From contig JARXZD010000001.1 of assembly GCA_029893765.1 (NCBI GenBank), positions 59,796-123,795 of the forward strand: a DNA stretch of 64,000 nucleotides. Reading direction: 5' to 3'. Positions 16,519 to 25,352 of this stretch are shown in pieces. Source of the DNA: Bacilli bacterium PM5-9. GTDB taxonomy: Bacteria; Bacillota_I; Bacilli_A; JAJDGJ01. The translations under genes were made by a program, and so were the position numbers. The notes beneath the pieces were generated by a model that was given only the letters and a program-made list of their open reading frames with translations, searched no databases and was not told where the DNA came from. Every line of letters starts with the position of its first letter. Position 1 is the stretch's first letter.

Positions 16519-16967
16519 ATGCAAAAGAATATTTACATCAAGCCTACAGGCTAGATAAACGAATCCAATCCAACATTGAGGAAATGGAAAGGCTGAGGGT
16601 ATTATCGACCAGTGTTTCCTCCCCCAGCTGGGGCGAGAGAATACAAACACAACGGCATACCGATGCTTTGTTTGTCAGATACCTTGAGCGAATTGAAGAA
16701 CTACAAATCAAGATTAATGATGAGGTAGATCATCTTGTAGCACTTAAAGCAGAGATTCGAGATGTGATTAATAAAGTAACGGATATCGATGAACGCATGG
16801 TTTTACGCTACCGTTATGTTCATAACTTTACCTGGGAGCAAATCGGTGATGAGCTGAATGCGGATAAGAGTACCATTCGTAGGTGGCATGGCAATGCTTT
16901 AAATCATGTTGTAGTACCTGAGAATCCAATTGTTATTCAAATGTTGAACAGCAATGAGCACTTTTGA
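16515..16967 (+). CDS. DUF1492-type late transcription regulator
   Basis: A 150-residue protein. The N-terminal 100 residues are a coiled coil, then a sigma region-4-like HTH (MVLRYRYVHNFTWEQIGDELN then STIRRWHGNAL). DUF1492/ArpU-like proteins act as late regulators that switch on packaging and structural genes; this one stands just before the HNH-terminase region, which agrees. Confidence 0.78.
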   Translation: MNAKEYLHQAYRLDKRIQSNIEEMERLRVLSTSVSSPSWGERIQTQRHTDALFVRYLERIEELQIKINDEVDHLVALKAEIRDVINKVTDIDERMVLRYRYVHNFTWEQIGDELNADKSTIRRWHGNALNHVVVPENPIVIQMLNSNEHF

Positions 16968-17027
16968 GCAGAGATAAGCACCTCATCTTCATGTTACATT
17001 ATAATCAGCAAGATAGAATACTTACCA

Positions 17028-17059
17028 AGCCTTGTGGGATGCGGCCTGCAGGGCTTTTT
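17028..17059 (+). terminator. Hairpin terminator before the HNH gene
   Basis: AGCCTTGT (17028-17035) pairs with GCAGGGCT (17048-17055), then five T's. The loop includes GATGCGG, which recurs in the pre-terminase gap near 23690. Confidence 0.55.
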
Positions 17060-17082
17060 CTATGCCCAGAAAGCGAGGTGAT

Positions 17083-17445
17083 ATGATGCCAAGAAAACCA
17101 AAACGACCATGCAGTACACCAGGCTGTCCCAACTTAACCGATGGCCAGTACTGTGAAGACCATCGAGTAGAAGAGCGTAGGCGCTATGACAAATATCAAC
17201 GGTCAAAGGATGTTAATAAGAAATACGGCAGAGCCTGGAAAAGAATCCGTGACCGCTATGCACGAGAACATCCCCTGTGTGAGATGTGTAAAGAGGACGG
17301 ACGACTGACTCCCACTGATGAAGTGCATCACATCCTCCCTGTTTCTCAAGGTGGTACACACGATAGAAGTAATCTGATGTCCTTGTGTAAATCCTGTCAC
17401 AACAAGATTCATTTAGATCTCGGTGATCGACAGATTCGTAGGTGA
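17083..17445 (+). CDS. HNH endonuclease
   Basis: A 120-residue phage HNH nuclease, starting at 17083 behind GAGGTGAT. An N-terminal zinc-binding part has CSTPGC and CEDH. The HNH core has CEMC then DEVHHILPVSQGG, NLMSLCKSCHNKIH. HNH proteins next to terminases are required for cos cleavage in several HK97-like phages (family knowledge), and the gap after it could hold cos. Confidence 0.9.
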   Translation: MMPRKPKRPCSTPGCPNLTDGQYCEDHRVEERRRYDKYQRSKDVNKKYGRAWKRIRDRYAREHPLCEMCKEDGRLTPTDEVHHILPVSQGGTHDRSNLMSLCKSCHNKIHLDLGDRQIRR

Positions 17446-17520
17446 GCCAAGGGGGAGGTCAAATCTCTAGACCTCTTATGGCGGACAACGGCCTGGGGCT
17501 TCGCGTGTAAAAATCAGAAA
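17446..17520. other. Candidate cos region
   Basis: The short gap between HNH and small terminase has a G-run followed by a 6-bp dyad, GAGGTC (17455-17460) and GACCTC (17470-17475), then a GC-rich stretch, in a region with no gene. cos sites of HNH-associated phages lie at this place. No cut site can be read directly. Confidence 0.35.
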
Positions 17521-17564
17521 TCAAAGGGGGTATTAAAGACTTTTAGGAAAGTGGGGTGAAAAAC

Positions 17565-18104
17565 ATGGCGAAAGACGGTACAGCAAGAGGCGGTCAGCGT
17601 GTTGGTGCTGGAAGGAAATCAAAGGCTCTAACCGATAAAATTGCTGACGGCAGATTAAATGGTGCCATGATCCTGCCAGAGCCAACGGAAATAGAAGGTG
17701 CAGATGTGCCGGCTGTAAAAGATTATTTAAAGGCTACTCAGAAAAATGGCAAAGACCTCTGCGCAGAAGATATTTATATCGAAACTTACAAGTGGCTGAA
17801 AGATCGTAGCTGCGAAATGTTAGTAAACAACCAGCTAATCGAGCAGTATGCCATGAGTGTTTCTCGTTGGATTCAGTGTGAAGAGTGTATTTCAGAATAT
17901 GGCTTTCTTGCCAAGCATCCAACCACTTCAGCAGCCATTGCGTCACCTTATGTTGCGATGAGTCGTGAATACATGAAACAGGTTAACCAGTGTTGGTATC
18001 AGATTTACCAAATTGTAAAAGAAAACTGCTCTGTGGAGTTCGGTGGCAGAAGTCCACAAGACGATTTGATGGAGCGCTTATTATCTGCTCGGAAAGGAAA
18101 ATAA
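17565..18104 (+). CDS. terS: Terminase small subunit, P27-like
   Basis: A 179-residue protein from the ATG at 17565 (a GTG three codons upstream overlaps the RBS). It begins with a basic, glycine-rich arm (GQRVGAGRKSK), typical of P27-family small terminases, followed by a helical body. It would bind the packaging site and load the large subunit. It is separated from terL by about 5.6 kb of methylation and accessory genes, which is unusual. Confidence 0.78.
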   Translation: MAKDGTARGGQRVGAGRKSKALTDKIADGRLNGAMILPEPTEIEGADVPAVKDYLKATQKNGKDLCAEDIYIETYKWLKDRSCEMLVNNQLIEQYAMSVSRWIQCEECISEYGFLAKHPTTSAAIASPYVAMSREYMKQVNQCWYQIYQIVKENCSVEFGGRSPQDDLMERLLSARKGK

Positions 18105-18105
18105 A

Positions 18106-19269
18106 ATGAATAAATATAGAACGTGTGAAAGTGTATGTAAAGGTCATCCCGATAAATTATGTGACCTTATTTCAGATAGCATTTTAGATGCGTGTTTAAG
18201 AAAAGATAAATCCTCTCGTGTCGCTTGTGAGGTGATGGCAACCAAAGGACACATCATTGTTGCCGGTGAGATTACCTGCTCAAAGAGAATTGACATTAGA
18301 GGTGTTGTCCGCCGTGTTCTTACGGATGTGGGCTACAATCCTAGAAAGTTTTTAGTCTTTGTCTATGTCCATCAGCAAAGTAAAGATATCGCAGGTGGTG
18401 TTAATAGAGCTTTGGAATCTCGTGAGGGTGATACGTCATGGTATTCCATGTTAGGAGCGGGTGACCAAGGCACCGTTTATGGCTATGCCACCAATGAAAC
18501 CAGTGAAAAACTACCTCTCCCCTTAGTCTTATCTCATGCCATTTGCGAAAAGCTGGATAAGGTGATGAAGAATGGCGTAATCAAAGACATTGGCCCAGAT
18601 GGTAAGGCTCAAGTGACGGTGGAATATGAAGGTGACAAACCAAAACGAATTAAGACCATCGTTGTCTCCGTTCAACACAGTGCAGATAAAGATTTAGATG
18701 TTTTAAGAAATGAAGTCATTGCTCAGGTGCTTTGGCCTGTCTTTGAGAAGTATCCATTTGACGATGAGACTGAGATTCTCATTAATCCAAGTGGACGATT
18801 TGTTGAAGGAGGACCAGCAGCTGATACCGGTCTTACGGGAAGAAAAATCATGGTTGATACCTATGGCGGATTAGCCGCTCATGGTGGAGGTGCGTTTTCA
18901 GGAAAAGACCCGACCAAAGTTGACCGCAGTGGTGCCTATATGACAAGAGCCATTGCAAAGAACATCGTTCGGTGTGGCTTTGCTAAACGATGCCAGGTAG
19001 CGATTTCCTATGCAATTGGAAAAGCAGATCCTGTTGCTCTTGAGATTGATACCTTTGGAACAGGGACGGTTGAGGAAAGTATCCTTTGCCGTGCTGTGTT
19101 AGATGTATTCAATCTAAGACCTGCAGCCATTATCGAAAAGCTAAAACTGACGGATGTCATTTATGCAGATACAGCTACTTACGGCCATTTCAGATATGGA
19201 TTAAGCTCGTGGGAATTTTTAGATTGCTATACAGAACTAAGGGAGGCGGTAAACAAATATGTTGATTGA
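18106..19269 (+). CDS. metK: S-adenosylmethionine synthetase, phage-encoded
   Basis: A 387-residue complete MetK that makes SAM from methionine and ATP. Motifs include GHPDKLCD near the start, GAGDQG (about 122-127), and the glycine-rich GGGAFSGKDPTKVDRS near 263. It ends 11 bp into the ParB-methyltransferase gene, forming a tight pair, so it very likely feeds SAM to the two methyltransferases that follow. Length is near the family norm of about 390. Codon style matches the phage, not the host. Confidence 0.92.
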   Translation: MNKYRTCESVCKGHPDKLCDLISDSILDACLRKDKSSRVACEVMATKGHIIVAGEITCSKRIDIRGVVRRVLTDVGYNPRKFLVFVYVHQQSKDIAGGVNRALESREGDTSWYSMLGAGDQGTVYGYATNETSEKLPLPLVLSHAICEKLDKVMKNGVIKDIGPDGKAQVTVEYEGDKPKRIKTIVVSVQHSADKDLDVLRNEVIAQVLWPVFEKYPFDDETEILINPSGRFVEGGPAADTGLTGRKIMVDTYGGLAAHGGGAFSGKDPTKVDRSGAYMTRAIAKNIVRCGFAKRCQVAISYAIGKADPVALEIDTFGTGTVEESILCRAVLDVFNLRPAAIIEKLKLTDVIYADTATYGHFRYGLSSWEFLDCYTELREAVNKYVD

Positions 19270-20494
19270 AAAGAAGAACACAAAGGACCTCATCCCTGCA
19301 ACATACAATCCTCGTAAAGATTTAAAACCTGGTGATGCAGAATACGATAAATTAAAACGATCCATTGAACAATTTGGTTATGTAGAGCCGGTTATCTGGA
19401 ATAAGGTGACCGGCCATGTTGTTGGTGGGCATCAAAGACTGAAGGTTCTCATGGATATGGGCATCACAGAAGTCGAGTGTGTCATCATTGAAATGGATGA
19501 AGAGAAAGAGAAAGCACTCAACATCGCACTCAATAAAATCAGCGGTGATTGGGACAAGGATAAATTGGCCCTTTTAATTTCAGATTTACAAGGTGTAGAT
19601 TTTGATGTTTCCCTAACTGGATTTGACCCTAAAGAACTGGATGACTTATTTAAAGACACGCTGAAAGAGGGGATCCACGATGATGACTTTGATGTGGAGA
19701 CAGAACTAAAAAAGCCTGCTATCAGCAAGCTTGGTGACATCTGGACGCTTGGCAGACACAGGCTTATCTGTGGTGATTCTACCAAGAAAGAAACCTATGA
19801 TGTGCTGATGAATAAAAAGAAGGCAAACTTGTGCGTAACAGATCCTCCCTACAATGTGAATTATGAAGGCACTGCAGGAAAGATTAAAAATGACCATATG
19901 GCAAATGATGCCTTCTACCAGTTCCTCTTAGATGCCTTTATCAATATCGAAGAAGTTCTGGCAGACGATGCCTCCATCTATGTATTTCATGCCGACACCG
20001 AAGGATTTAATTTTAGAAAAGCTTTCTCGGATGCCGGTTTTTATTTGTCTGGCTGTTGTATCTGGAAAAAGGACTCCCTTGTACTGGGGCGTTCTCCTTA
20101 TCAATGGCAGCACGAACCTGTGCTGTTTGGCTGGAAAAAGAAAGGCAAGCATCAGTGGTATACGGGCAGGAAAGAAACCACCATCTGGGAATTTGATAAG
20201 CCGAAGAGAAATGGAGACCATCCTACGATGAAACCTATCCCTCTGCTCGCCTATCCGATTTTGAACTCCTCGATGACTAACACCATTGTGCTAGATCCTT
20301 TTGGCGGCAGTGGTAGTACCTTAATTGCGTGTGAACAATCAGAGCGCATTTGCTACACGGCAGAATTGGATGAGAAGTTTTGCGATGTCATTATTAAACG
20401 CTACATTGAACAGGTTGGAACTTCCAAAGAAGTCAGTGTTCAAAGGGATGGAATAAGCTACAACTATGATGAACTGGAGGTTGCTGATGGATAA
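19259..20494 (+). CDS. ParB-like domain fused to N4/N6 DNA methyltransferase
   Basis: A 411-residue protein. Residues 1-130 are a ParB/Srx-type domain (LIPATYNPRKD, then VVGGHQRLK). Residues 155-395 are an amino-methyltransferase with DPPYNVNYEG as the catalytic motif IV and DPFGGSGST as the SAM-binding motif I, i.e. beta-class order. It would methylate adenine-N6 or cytosine-N4. It overlaps metK upstream and the C5 methyltransferase downstream by 8 bp. Phage anti-restriction by DNA self-modification is the likely role. Confidence 0.88.
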   Translation: MLIEKKNTKDLIPATYNPRKDLKPGDAEYDKLKRSIEQFGYVEPVIWNKVTGHVVGGHQRLKVLMDMGITEVECVIIEMDEEKEKALNIALNKISGDWDKDKLALLISDLQGVDFDVSLTGFDPKELDDLFKDTLKEGIHDDDFDVETELKKPAISKLGDIWTLGRHRLICGDSTKKETYDVLMNKKKANLCVTDPPYNVNYEGTAGKIKNDHMANDAFYQFLLDAFINIEEVLADDASIYVFHADTEGFNFRKAFSDAGFYLSGCCIWKKDSLVLGRSPYQWQHEPVLFGWKKKGKHQWYTGRKETTIWEFDKPKRNGDHPTMKPIPLLAYPILNSSMTNTIVLDPFGGSGSTLIACEQSERICYTAELDEKFCDVIIKRYIEQVGTSKEVSVQRDGISYNYDELEVADG

Positions 20495-22223
20495 ACTAAC
20501 CCTTGGCAGTCTTTTTGACGGCTCGGGTGGTTTTCCTTTAGGCGGTTTAATTTCTGGTATTACCCCAGTATGGGCATCGGAGATTGAACCGTTTCCTATA
20601 AGGGTGACAACGAAAAGGCTGCCTTTTATAAAACATTACGGCGATATCTCAACCATGGATGGCAGTAAGATAGAACCGGTAGATATTATTACTTTTGGCT
20701 CACCTTGTCAGGATTTATCCATAGCAGGTAAGCGTGATGGCTTGGATGGTAAACGTTCAAGTCTTTTTTATGAGGCCATCCGAATTGTAAAAGAAATGAG
20801 GTGTGCTACAGATGGCAAAAAACCAAGATATATTGTCTGGGAAAACGTCCCTGGGGCCTTCTCATCAAACAAAGGAGAAGATTTCAGATGTGTCCTTGAA
20901 GGCATCTGCCACATCAAGGATGAAACCTTATCAGTTCCTAAGATTGATAAGTGGAAACAGGCAGGAAGTATTGTGGGAGATCATTTCTCCCTTGCCTGGC
21001 GAGTACTTGACGCTCAATACTGGGGAGTTCCCCAACGAAGAAAACGTATCTTCCTTGTCGCAGATTTTGCAGGTGGGGGTGCCGGAGAAATACTATTTAA
21101 GTCAGAAGGCTTGTCTGGGTATTCTAAAAAGAGCATCCGCTCGTGGCAAGGAACTGCCAGCAACTTTGCAGACAGCATTGGAGCGACAGGCACAATCTGC
21201 TTAAATGACCAAGGCGGAGAACGCATGGATGTGACAACCGATATCACTTGCACTTTAAGAGCGAAATCAAATCATCCTCCTTGCATCATGGACTCTGCAG
21301 TTTTTGATAATCACGGAAAGGATACACGTTTTACTGGACCGATAGATGTTGCTCCTACGATTTCAGCGACCTATGGAACAGGCGGCAACAATCAACCATT
21401 TGTTGTGGAGAATTCTAAGACTTATGATGTGCGATTTACCTCGGAAGGAACTGTAAATGCCCGTTCCAATGTTTACGAAAGTGATACGGCAAGAACCATT
21501 GATACGTCGGGTAATGCACCGGACAGCAATCAAGGTGGTATTGCAGTGGTGGAATCTTATGGTTTACAAGGTTCTATGATAGGACGGGCAGATAAGAATG
21601 GACCTCAAGGTGCTGGTGTGAATGAAGAGCTTAGCTTTACTCTAAATACCGTAGATAAACACGCTGTGGTCTATGCCATTGATAGAGAGTCATTTAATTG
21701 CGGTCAAAACTATGCTAGAAACCTAGGAATTACTGAAGACGGAATTAATTCAACACTGAAGGCACAAGGCCCCAGTGCTGTTGCAACTCCTACCTATTCA
21801 TCCAGCAAGGCATCGTTTTTTACAGATGCCAAATTGGAACTGGCCAATACACTAGTTGCTACCGACTACAAAGATCCGCCACTTATCAATGATAATGACG
21901 GGATAGATTATACGGTGAGAAGACTAACTCCATCTGAGTGTGCAAGACTGCAAGGTTTTCCAGATTGGTGGTGCAGCGATTTAGGCATAGAGACCCCAAC
22001 GACGGATGACCTTCGGATTTGGTATGACATCTTCGAAACATTTCGTAAAGCAACGGGAGCTTACACCAAACCTAAGACACTAAAGCAAATCAAGAAGTGG
22101 CTTAGAAACCCTCATTCAGATTCTGCAGAATATAAGATGTGGGGTAATGGAGTAGCCCTGCCCAATGTATGTTTTGTCCTATCGGGCATTGTTTGGTTTA
22201 CACAATTAGAGGTGAAATCTTAA
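20487..22223 (+). CDS. Large C5-cytosine DNA methyltransferase, possibly multispecific
   Basis: A 578-residue C5-MTase from the ATG at 20487 behind GGAGG. It has motif I (GSLFDGSGGFPLGG), catalytic GSPCQDLS, WENVPGAF, GVPQRRKRIFLV, and the C-terminal ARLQGFPDWW and WGNGVALPNV. The region between motifs VIII and IX (about 195-465) is very long and holds about six similar modules, each with a T(L/I)x..P pattern (for example CTLRAKSNHPP, PTISATYGTGGNN, RTIDTSGNAPD, FTLNTVDKHA). Multispecific phage enzymes with several target-recognition domains look like this. Number of specificities is unknown. Confidence 0.85.
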   Translation: MDKLTLGSLFDGSGGFPLGGLISGITPVWASEIEPFPIRVTTKRLPFIKHYGDISTMDGSKIEPVDIITFGSPCQDLSIAGKRDGLDGKRSSLFYEAIRIVKEMRCATDGKKPRYIVWENVPGAFSSNKGEDFRCVLEGICHIKDETLSVPKIDKWKQAGSIVGDHFSLAWRVLDAQYWGVPQRRKRIFLVADFAGGGAGEILFKSEGLSGYSKKSIRSWQGTASNFADSIGATGTICLNDQGGERMDVTTDITCTLRAKSNHPPCIMDSAVFDNHGKDTRFTGPIDVAPTISATYGTGGNNQPFVVENSKTYDVRFTSEGTVNARSNVYESDTARTIDTSGNAPDSNQGGIAVVESYGLQGSMIGRADKNGPQGAGVNEELSFTLNTVDKHAVVYAIDRESFNCGQNYARNLGITEDGINSTLKAQGPSAVATPTYSSSKASFFTDAKLELANTLVATDYKDPPLINDNDGIDYTVRRLTPSECARLQGFPDWWCSDLGIETPTTDDLRIWYDIFETFRKATGAYTKPKTLKQIKKWLRNPHSDSAEYKMWGNGVALPNVCFVLSGIVWFTQLEVKS

Positions 22224-22254
22224 GTCTCATTTCTACACCTAAAAAGCGAGAAAT

Positions 22255-22290
22255 AGCTTGCTATAGTAGTGGTTTAGAGTGATATATGTA
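22255..22290 (+). promoter_or_regulatory. Repeated 36-bp upstream motif, copy A
   Basis: AGCTTGCTAT, eight variable bases, then TTTAGAGTGATATATGTA. The same two blocks with the same spacing occur at 46651-46686, just ahead of the first recombinase gene. Both also follow a CCTAAAA. It ends 28 bp before the next start. It may be a phage promoter or RNA signal. Confidence 0.5.
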
Positions 22291-22318
22291 CATACCAAAA
22301 CAAAAGGAGGTTTTGTAC

Positions 22319-23008
22319 ATGGTCATTAACTATAACGTAACAGGAGCAGAAAGAAAAAGGCTAGTCGCAGCCCTTAGTAATCTCATGGGAGTTAAAGCTA
22401 AGTACCTTGGAATGCCTAGCATGGCTTATGAGGTGAGTGATTTTATCATCGATAAGAATGGAAACCTTGAACTCAGCGATAAGGCAAATCGCACGGAAAT
22501 CGAGCGTGTGGCTGGGCATTTAGCCAGCGAGGGTTTTATTGCTGAGGAAGAGATAAGCGCTACAGAGGGCAGACAAACGGCAGACAGCGAGGAGTTTGGC
22601 CTTACAGTTTCCATGCCAAGGAGCAACTTTTCTGAAGGCGCACTTGAAAACTTACAAGCACTTGTTGAGGCAAAAGGAGAACTAATTCGTCATGCACTTG
22701 ATGTAGAAGAATTGCCGATTGAAATTTCTGAAGATGAAGTTTCATTTCCTTGGTTTGAAGAGTTACCAACACCAGAAGAGATTAAAGCATATACCCACTT
22801 CATTTCAGCCTTATCAGAGATGGCGATAAATCAGAAACGCATCACGGTGAAAGAGAAAGAAGTAGAAAATGAAAAATACGCCTTCAGATGCTTTTTACTC
22901 CGCCTTGGCTTTATTGGAAAAGACTATAAAGATGAGCGAAAAATACTGCTTAGAAACCTGACAGGTTCATCGGCATTTAAAGGAGGAGCAAAAAATGAGG
23001 ATAATTAG
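22319..23008 (+). CDS. Conserved phage protein (often labelled virulence-related)
   Basis: A 229-residue protein with its ATG at 22319 behind AAAGGAGG. It has an alpha/beta N-terminus (VINYNVTGAERKRLVAALS), an acidic middle, and a helical C-terminus ending LTGSSAFKGG. Proteins like this sit before DUF4314 in many Bacillota phages and have been called virulence-related without evidence; I assign no function. It is followed by three small genes with the same direction. Confidence 0.65.
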   Translation: MVINYNVTGAERKRLVAALSNLMGVKAKYLGMPSMAYEVSDFIIDKNGNLELSDKANRTEIERVAGHLASEGFIAEEEISATEGRQTADSEEFGLTVSMPRSNFSEGALENLQALVEAKGELIRHALDVEELPIEISEDEVSFPWFEELPTPEEIKAYTHFISALSEMAINQKRITVKEKEVENEKYAFRCFLLRLGFIGKDYKDERKILLRNLTGSSAFKGGAKNEDN

Positions 23009-23225
23009 TAAAGAACGGTTACAAAATCTTCGTGAGAAGTACCCTGTAGGCTGCCGAGTAGAATTACTAAGAATGGATGATATTCAAGCTCCAATGATTG
23101 GCACAAAAGGAACAGTCATAGGTGTTGATGACATCGGCTCCATAATGGTGTCTTGGGATACAGGCTCCAGTTTATCCGTAGTCTTTGGAGAAGACCTTTG
23201 CAGGAGGGTTGAAGATGACAAGTAA
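22995..23225 (+). CDS. DUF4314 family protein
   Basis: A 76-residue protein with a beta-rich core (GCRVELLRMDD, then GTKGTVIGVDDIGSIMVSWD) typical of DUF4314, which resembles an SH3-like barrel. It overlaps its upstream neighbour by 14 bp and its downstream by 11 bp. Function unknown. Confidence 0.75.
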   Translation: MRIISKERLQNLREKYPVGCRVELLRMDDIQAPMIGTKGTVIGVDDIGSIMVSWDTGSSLSVVFGEDLCRRVEDDK

Positions 23226-23394
23226 GATAAAAGAGCAGATTCTTGCCATTCGAGATTCTGGTGAAACCAATATGTTTGATGTGCGAAAAGTACAGGAAAT
23301 CGCTCTGAGGGAAGGATATGACGAGCTACTTATTTACCTTGCAGATAACGTTGGTGCCTATTCCCGGTTCATTCTGACCGGTAAGGAGGAATAA
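23215..23394 (+). CDS. DUF5049 family protein
   Basis: A 59-residue protein starting at 23215 behind AGGAGGG. The conserved part reads ILAIRDSGETNMFDVRKVQ and matches DUF5049, a small phage family usually found beside DUF4314. Function unknown; the predicted fold is helical. Confidence 0.72.
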   Translation: MTSKIKEQILAIRDSGETNMFDVRKVQEIALREGYDELLIYLADNVGAYSRFILTGKEE

Positions 23395-23398
23395 AACC

Positions 23399-23623
23399 GT
23401 GTGGAAAGAAGGTAGCATTAAAGTTCATGATAGCATTATCCATTATTGGGTAAAGTGCTATGAGAAAAGCTCGAAACTTGGCATTGACAAAGGACGCATC
23501 TCAAAGCTGATGCTTAAGCGCAAGGAAGAGATTATTGCAAATTATGACCGAGGCTGGGACATTGAGCCTGTGGATGAGGATGCAGAAATTGCACTTGCAA
23601 TCTTATTATTAGAACACAACTAA
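23399..23623 (+). CDS. Small conserved phage protein (DUF7678-like)
   Basis: A 74-residue protein with a GTG start behind AAGGAGG. It begins with a short beta part (KEGSIKVHDSIIHYWVK) followed by a helix with an acidic end. It is last of the small accessory genes before the large terminase. Function unknown. Confidence 0.62.
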   Translation: MWKEGSIKVHDSIIHYWVKCYEKSSKLGIDKGRISKLMLKRKEEIIANYDRGWDIEPVDEDAEIALAILLLEHN

Positions 23624-23636
23624 ATAGCAATAGAGG

Positions 23637-23664
23637 ACAGTGCCAACATTGGCTCTGTTTCTCG
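23637..23664 (+). terminator. Probable terminator before terL
   Basis: ACAGTGCCA pairs with TGGCTCTGT (one mismatch) around a short loop, followed by a T-rich stretch. It lies in the 103-bp gap before the large terminase. Confidence 0.4.
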
Positions 23665-23726
23665 TATAGAAAGAGTAATAAGGCTTGCTTGATGCGGGTC
23701 TATTTTTATGCTCATTTTGAAGGGAG

Positions 23727-25337
23727 GTGACCGCAATCAGAAAGCTCAAGAAATATAAACCAACTCCTTTTATGGCAAAGGACTCTATCTACGATAAAGA
23801 TGCTGCAGATTATGCGGTCAACTTTATTGAGTGTTTAAGTCATACCAAGGGGAAATGGTCTGGAAAACCATTTGAACTGATTGATTGGCAAGAGCAAATT
23901 ATCAGAGATCTCTTTGGAACACTGAAACCAGATGGCTATCGGCAGTTTAATACAGCCTATATTGAGATTCCTAAGAAAATGGGGAAATCTGAATTAGCGG
24001 CAGCTGTCGCATTACTGCTTACCTGTGGTGATGGCGAAGAAAGAGCCGAGGTTTATGGATGCGCTGCAGACAGGCAACAGGCGTCCATCGTATTTGAAGT
24101 GGCTGCTGATATGGTACGTATGAGCCCGGCTCTAAGTAAACGAGTTAAAATCTTATCGGCAACAAAGCGGATCATTTTTCAACCGACTAACAGTTTTTAT
24201 CAAGTGCTTTCAGCAGAGGCTTATTCAAAGCATGGTTTTAATATTCATGGTGTTGTTTTTGATGAGTTGCATACGCAGCCCAACAGAAAACTCTTTGATG
24301 TCATGACCAAAGGTTCTGGTGATGCCAGAACGCAGCCTCTTTATTTTCTGATCACCACGGCAGGATCTGATACAAAATCAATCTGCTATGAAACCCATCA
24401 GAAAGCCAAAGACCTCATGGAGAAAAGAAAGATTGACCCTACTTTTTATCCGGTAATTTATGGAGCAGATGAGTCCGATGATTGGACAGATCCGAAGGTG
24501 TGGAAAAAAGCTAATCCAAGCCTTGGCATAACGGTAGGGATTGATAAGGTAAAAGCCGCTTGTGAATCAGCCAAGCAAAACCCTGCAGAAGAGAATGCCT
24601 TTAGACAGTTAAGACTTAATCAGTGGGTCAAACAGGCGGTTCGCTGGATGCCAATGGACAGGTGGGATAAATGTGCCTTTGCCGTAAATGAAGAGGATTT
24701 ACTTGGAAGGGTATGCTATGGCGGACTAGACCTTTCTAGCTCCATTGATATTACTGCCTTTGTATTGGTGTTTCCTCCCCTAGATGAGGATGATAAATAC
24801 ATCATTCTTCCCTACTTTTGGCTGCCAGAAGAAACTCTAAGTGCCAGGGTCAACCGTGACCATGTTCCCTATGATGTCTGGGAAAAGCAGGATCACCTTA
24901 AAACAACCGAAGGAAATGTAGTTCATTACGGTTTTATTGAGAAGTTTATTGAAGAACTTGGCGAAAAGTACAATATTCGTGAGATTGCCTTTGACCGTTG
25001 GGGAGCCGTACAAATGGTTCAAAACCTAGAAGGCATGGGTTTTACTGTTGTCCCCTTTGGTCAAGGATTTAAGGATATGAGTCCACCGACTAAGGAACTG
25101 ATGAAACTAACGCTAGAAGAAAAGGTTGCTCATGGTGGGCATCCTGTACTTCGTTGGATGATGGATAACATTTTTGTTCGAACAGACCCGGCAGGCAACA
25201 TCAAGCCGGACAAGGAAAAATCATCAGAAAAGATTGATGGTGCAGTGGCAACGATTATGGCTCTTGATCGAGCGATTCGTTGTGGCAATGATACGAGTGC
25301 TTCGGTTTATGACAACCGAGGCATTCTCTTTATATGA
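23727..25337 (+). CDS. terL: Terminase large subunit
   Basis: A packaging ATPase-nuclease of about 535 residues. Walker A-like IPKKMGKSE is near residue 80, Walker B GVVFDELH near 175, and the nuclease domain begins with CYGGLDLSSSIDITA near 330 and includes IAFDRWGA. The start is unclear: the GTG at 23727 lies inside the GGGAGGTGA ribosome-binding site. The best-spaced codon is an ATC at 23736 (possible rare start), and the next ATG is at 23772, which would drop about 15 residues. Portal, protease and capsid follow in the standard order. Confidence 0.92.
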   Translation: MTAIRKLKKYKPTPFMAKDSIYDKDAADYAVNFIECLSHTKGKWSGKPFELIDWQEQIIRDLFGTLKPDGYRQFNTAYIEIPKKMGKSELAAAVALLLTCGDGEERAEVYGCAADRQQASIVFEVAADMVRMSPALSKRVKILSATKRIIFQPTNSFYQVLSAEAYSKHGFNIHGVVFDELHTQPNRKLFDVMTKGSGDARTQPLYFLITTAGSDTKSICYETHQKAKDLMEKRKIDPTFYPVIYGADESDDWTDPKVWKKANPSLGITVGIDKVKAACESAKQNPAEENAFRQLRLNQWVKQAVRWMPMDRWDKCAFAVNEEDLLGRVCYGGLDLSSSIDITAFVLVFPPLDEDDKYIILPYFWLPEETLSARVNRDHVPYDVWEKQDHLKTTEGNVVHYGFIEKFIEELGEKYNIREIAFDRWGAVQMVQNLEGMGFTVVPFGQGFKDMSPPTKELMKLTLEEKVAHGGHPVLRWMMDNIFVRTDPAGNIKPDKEKSSEKIDGAVATIMALDRAIRCGNDTSASVYDNRGILFI

Positions 25338-25352
25338 GGGAGGTGATTGGTT

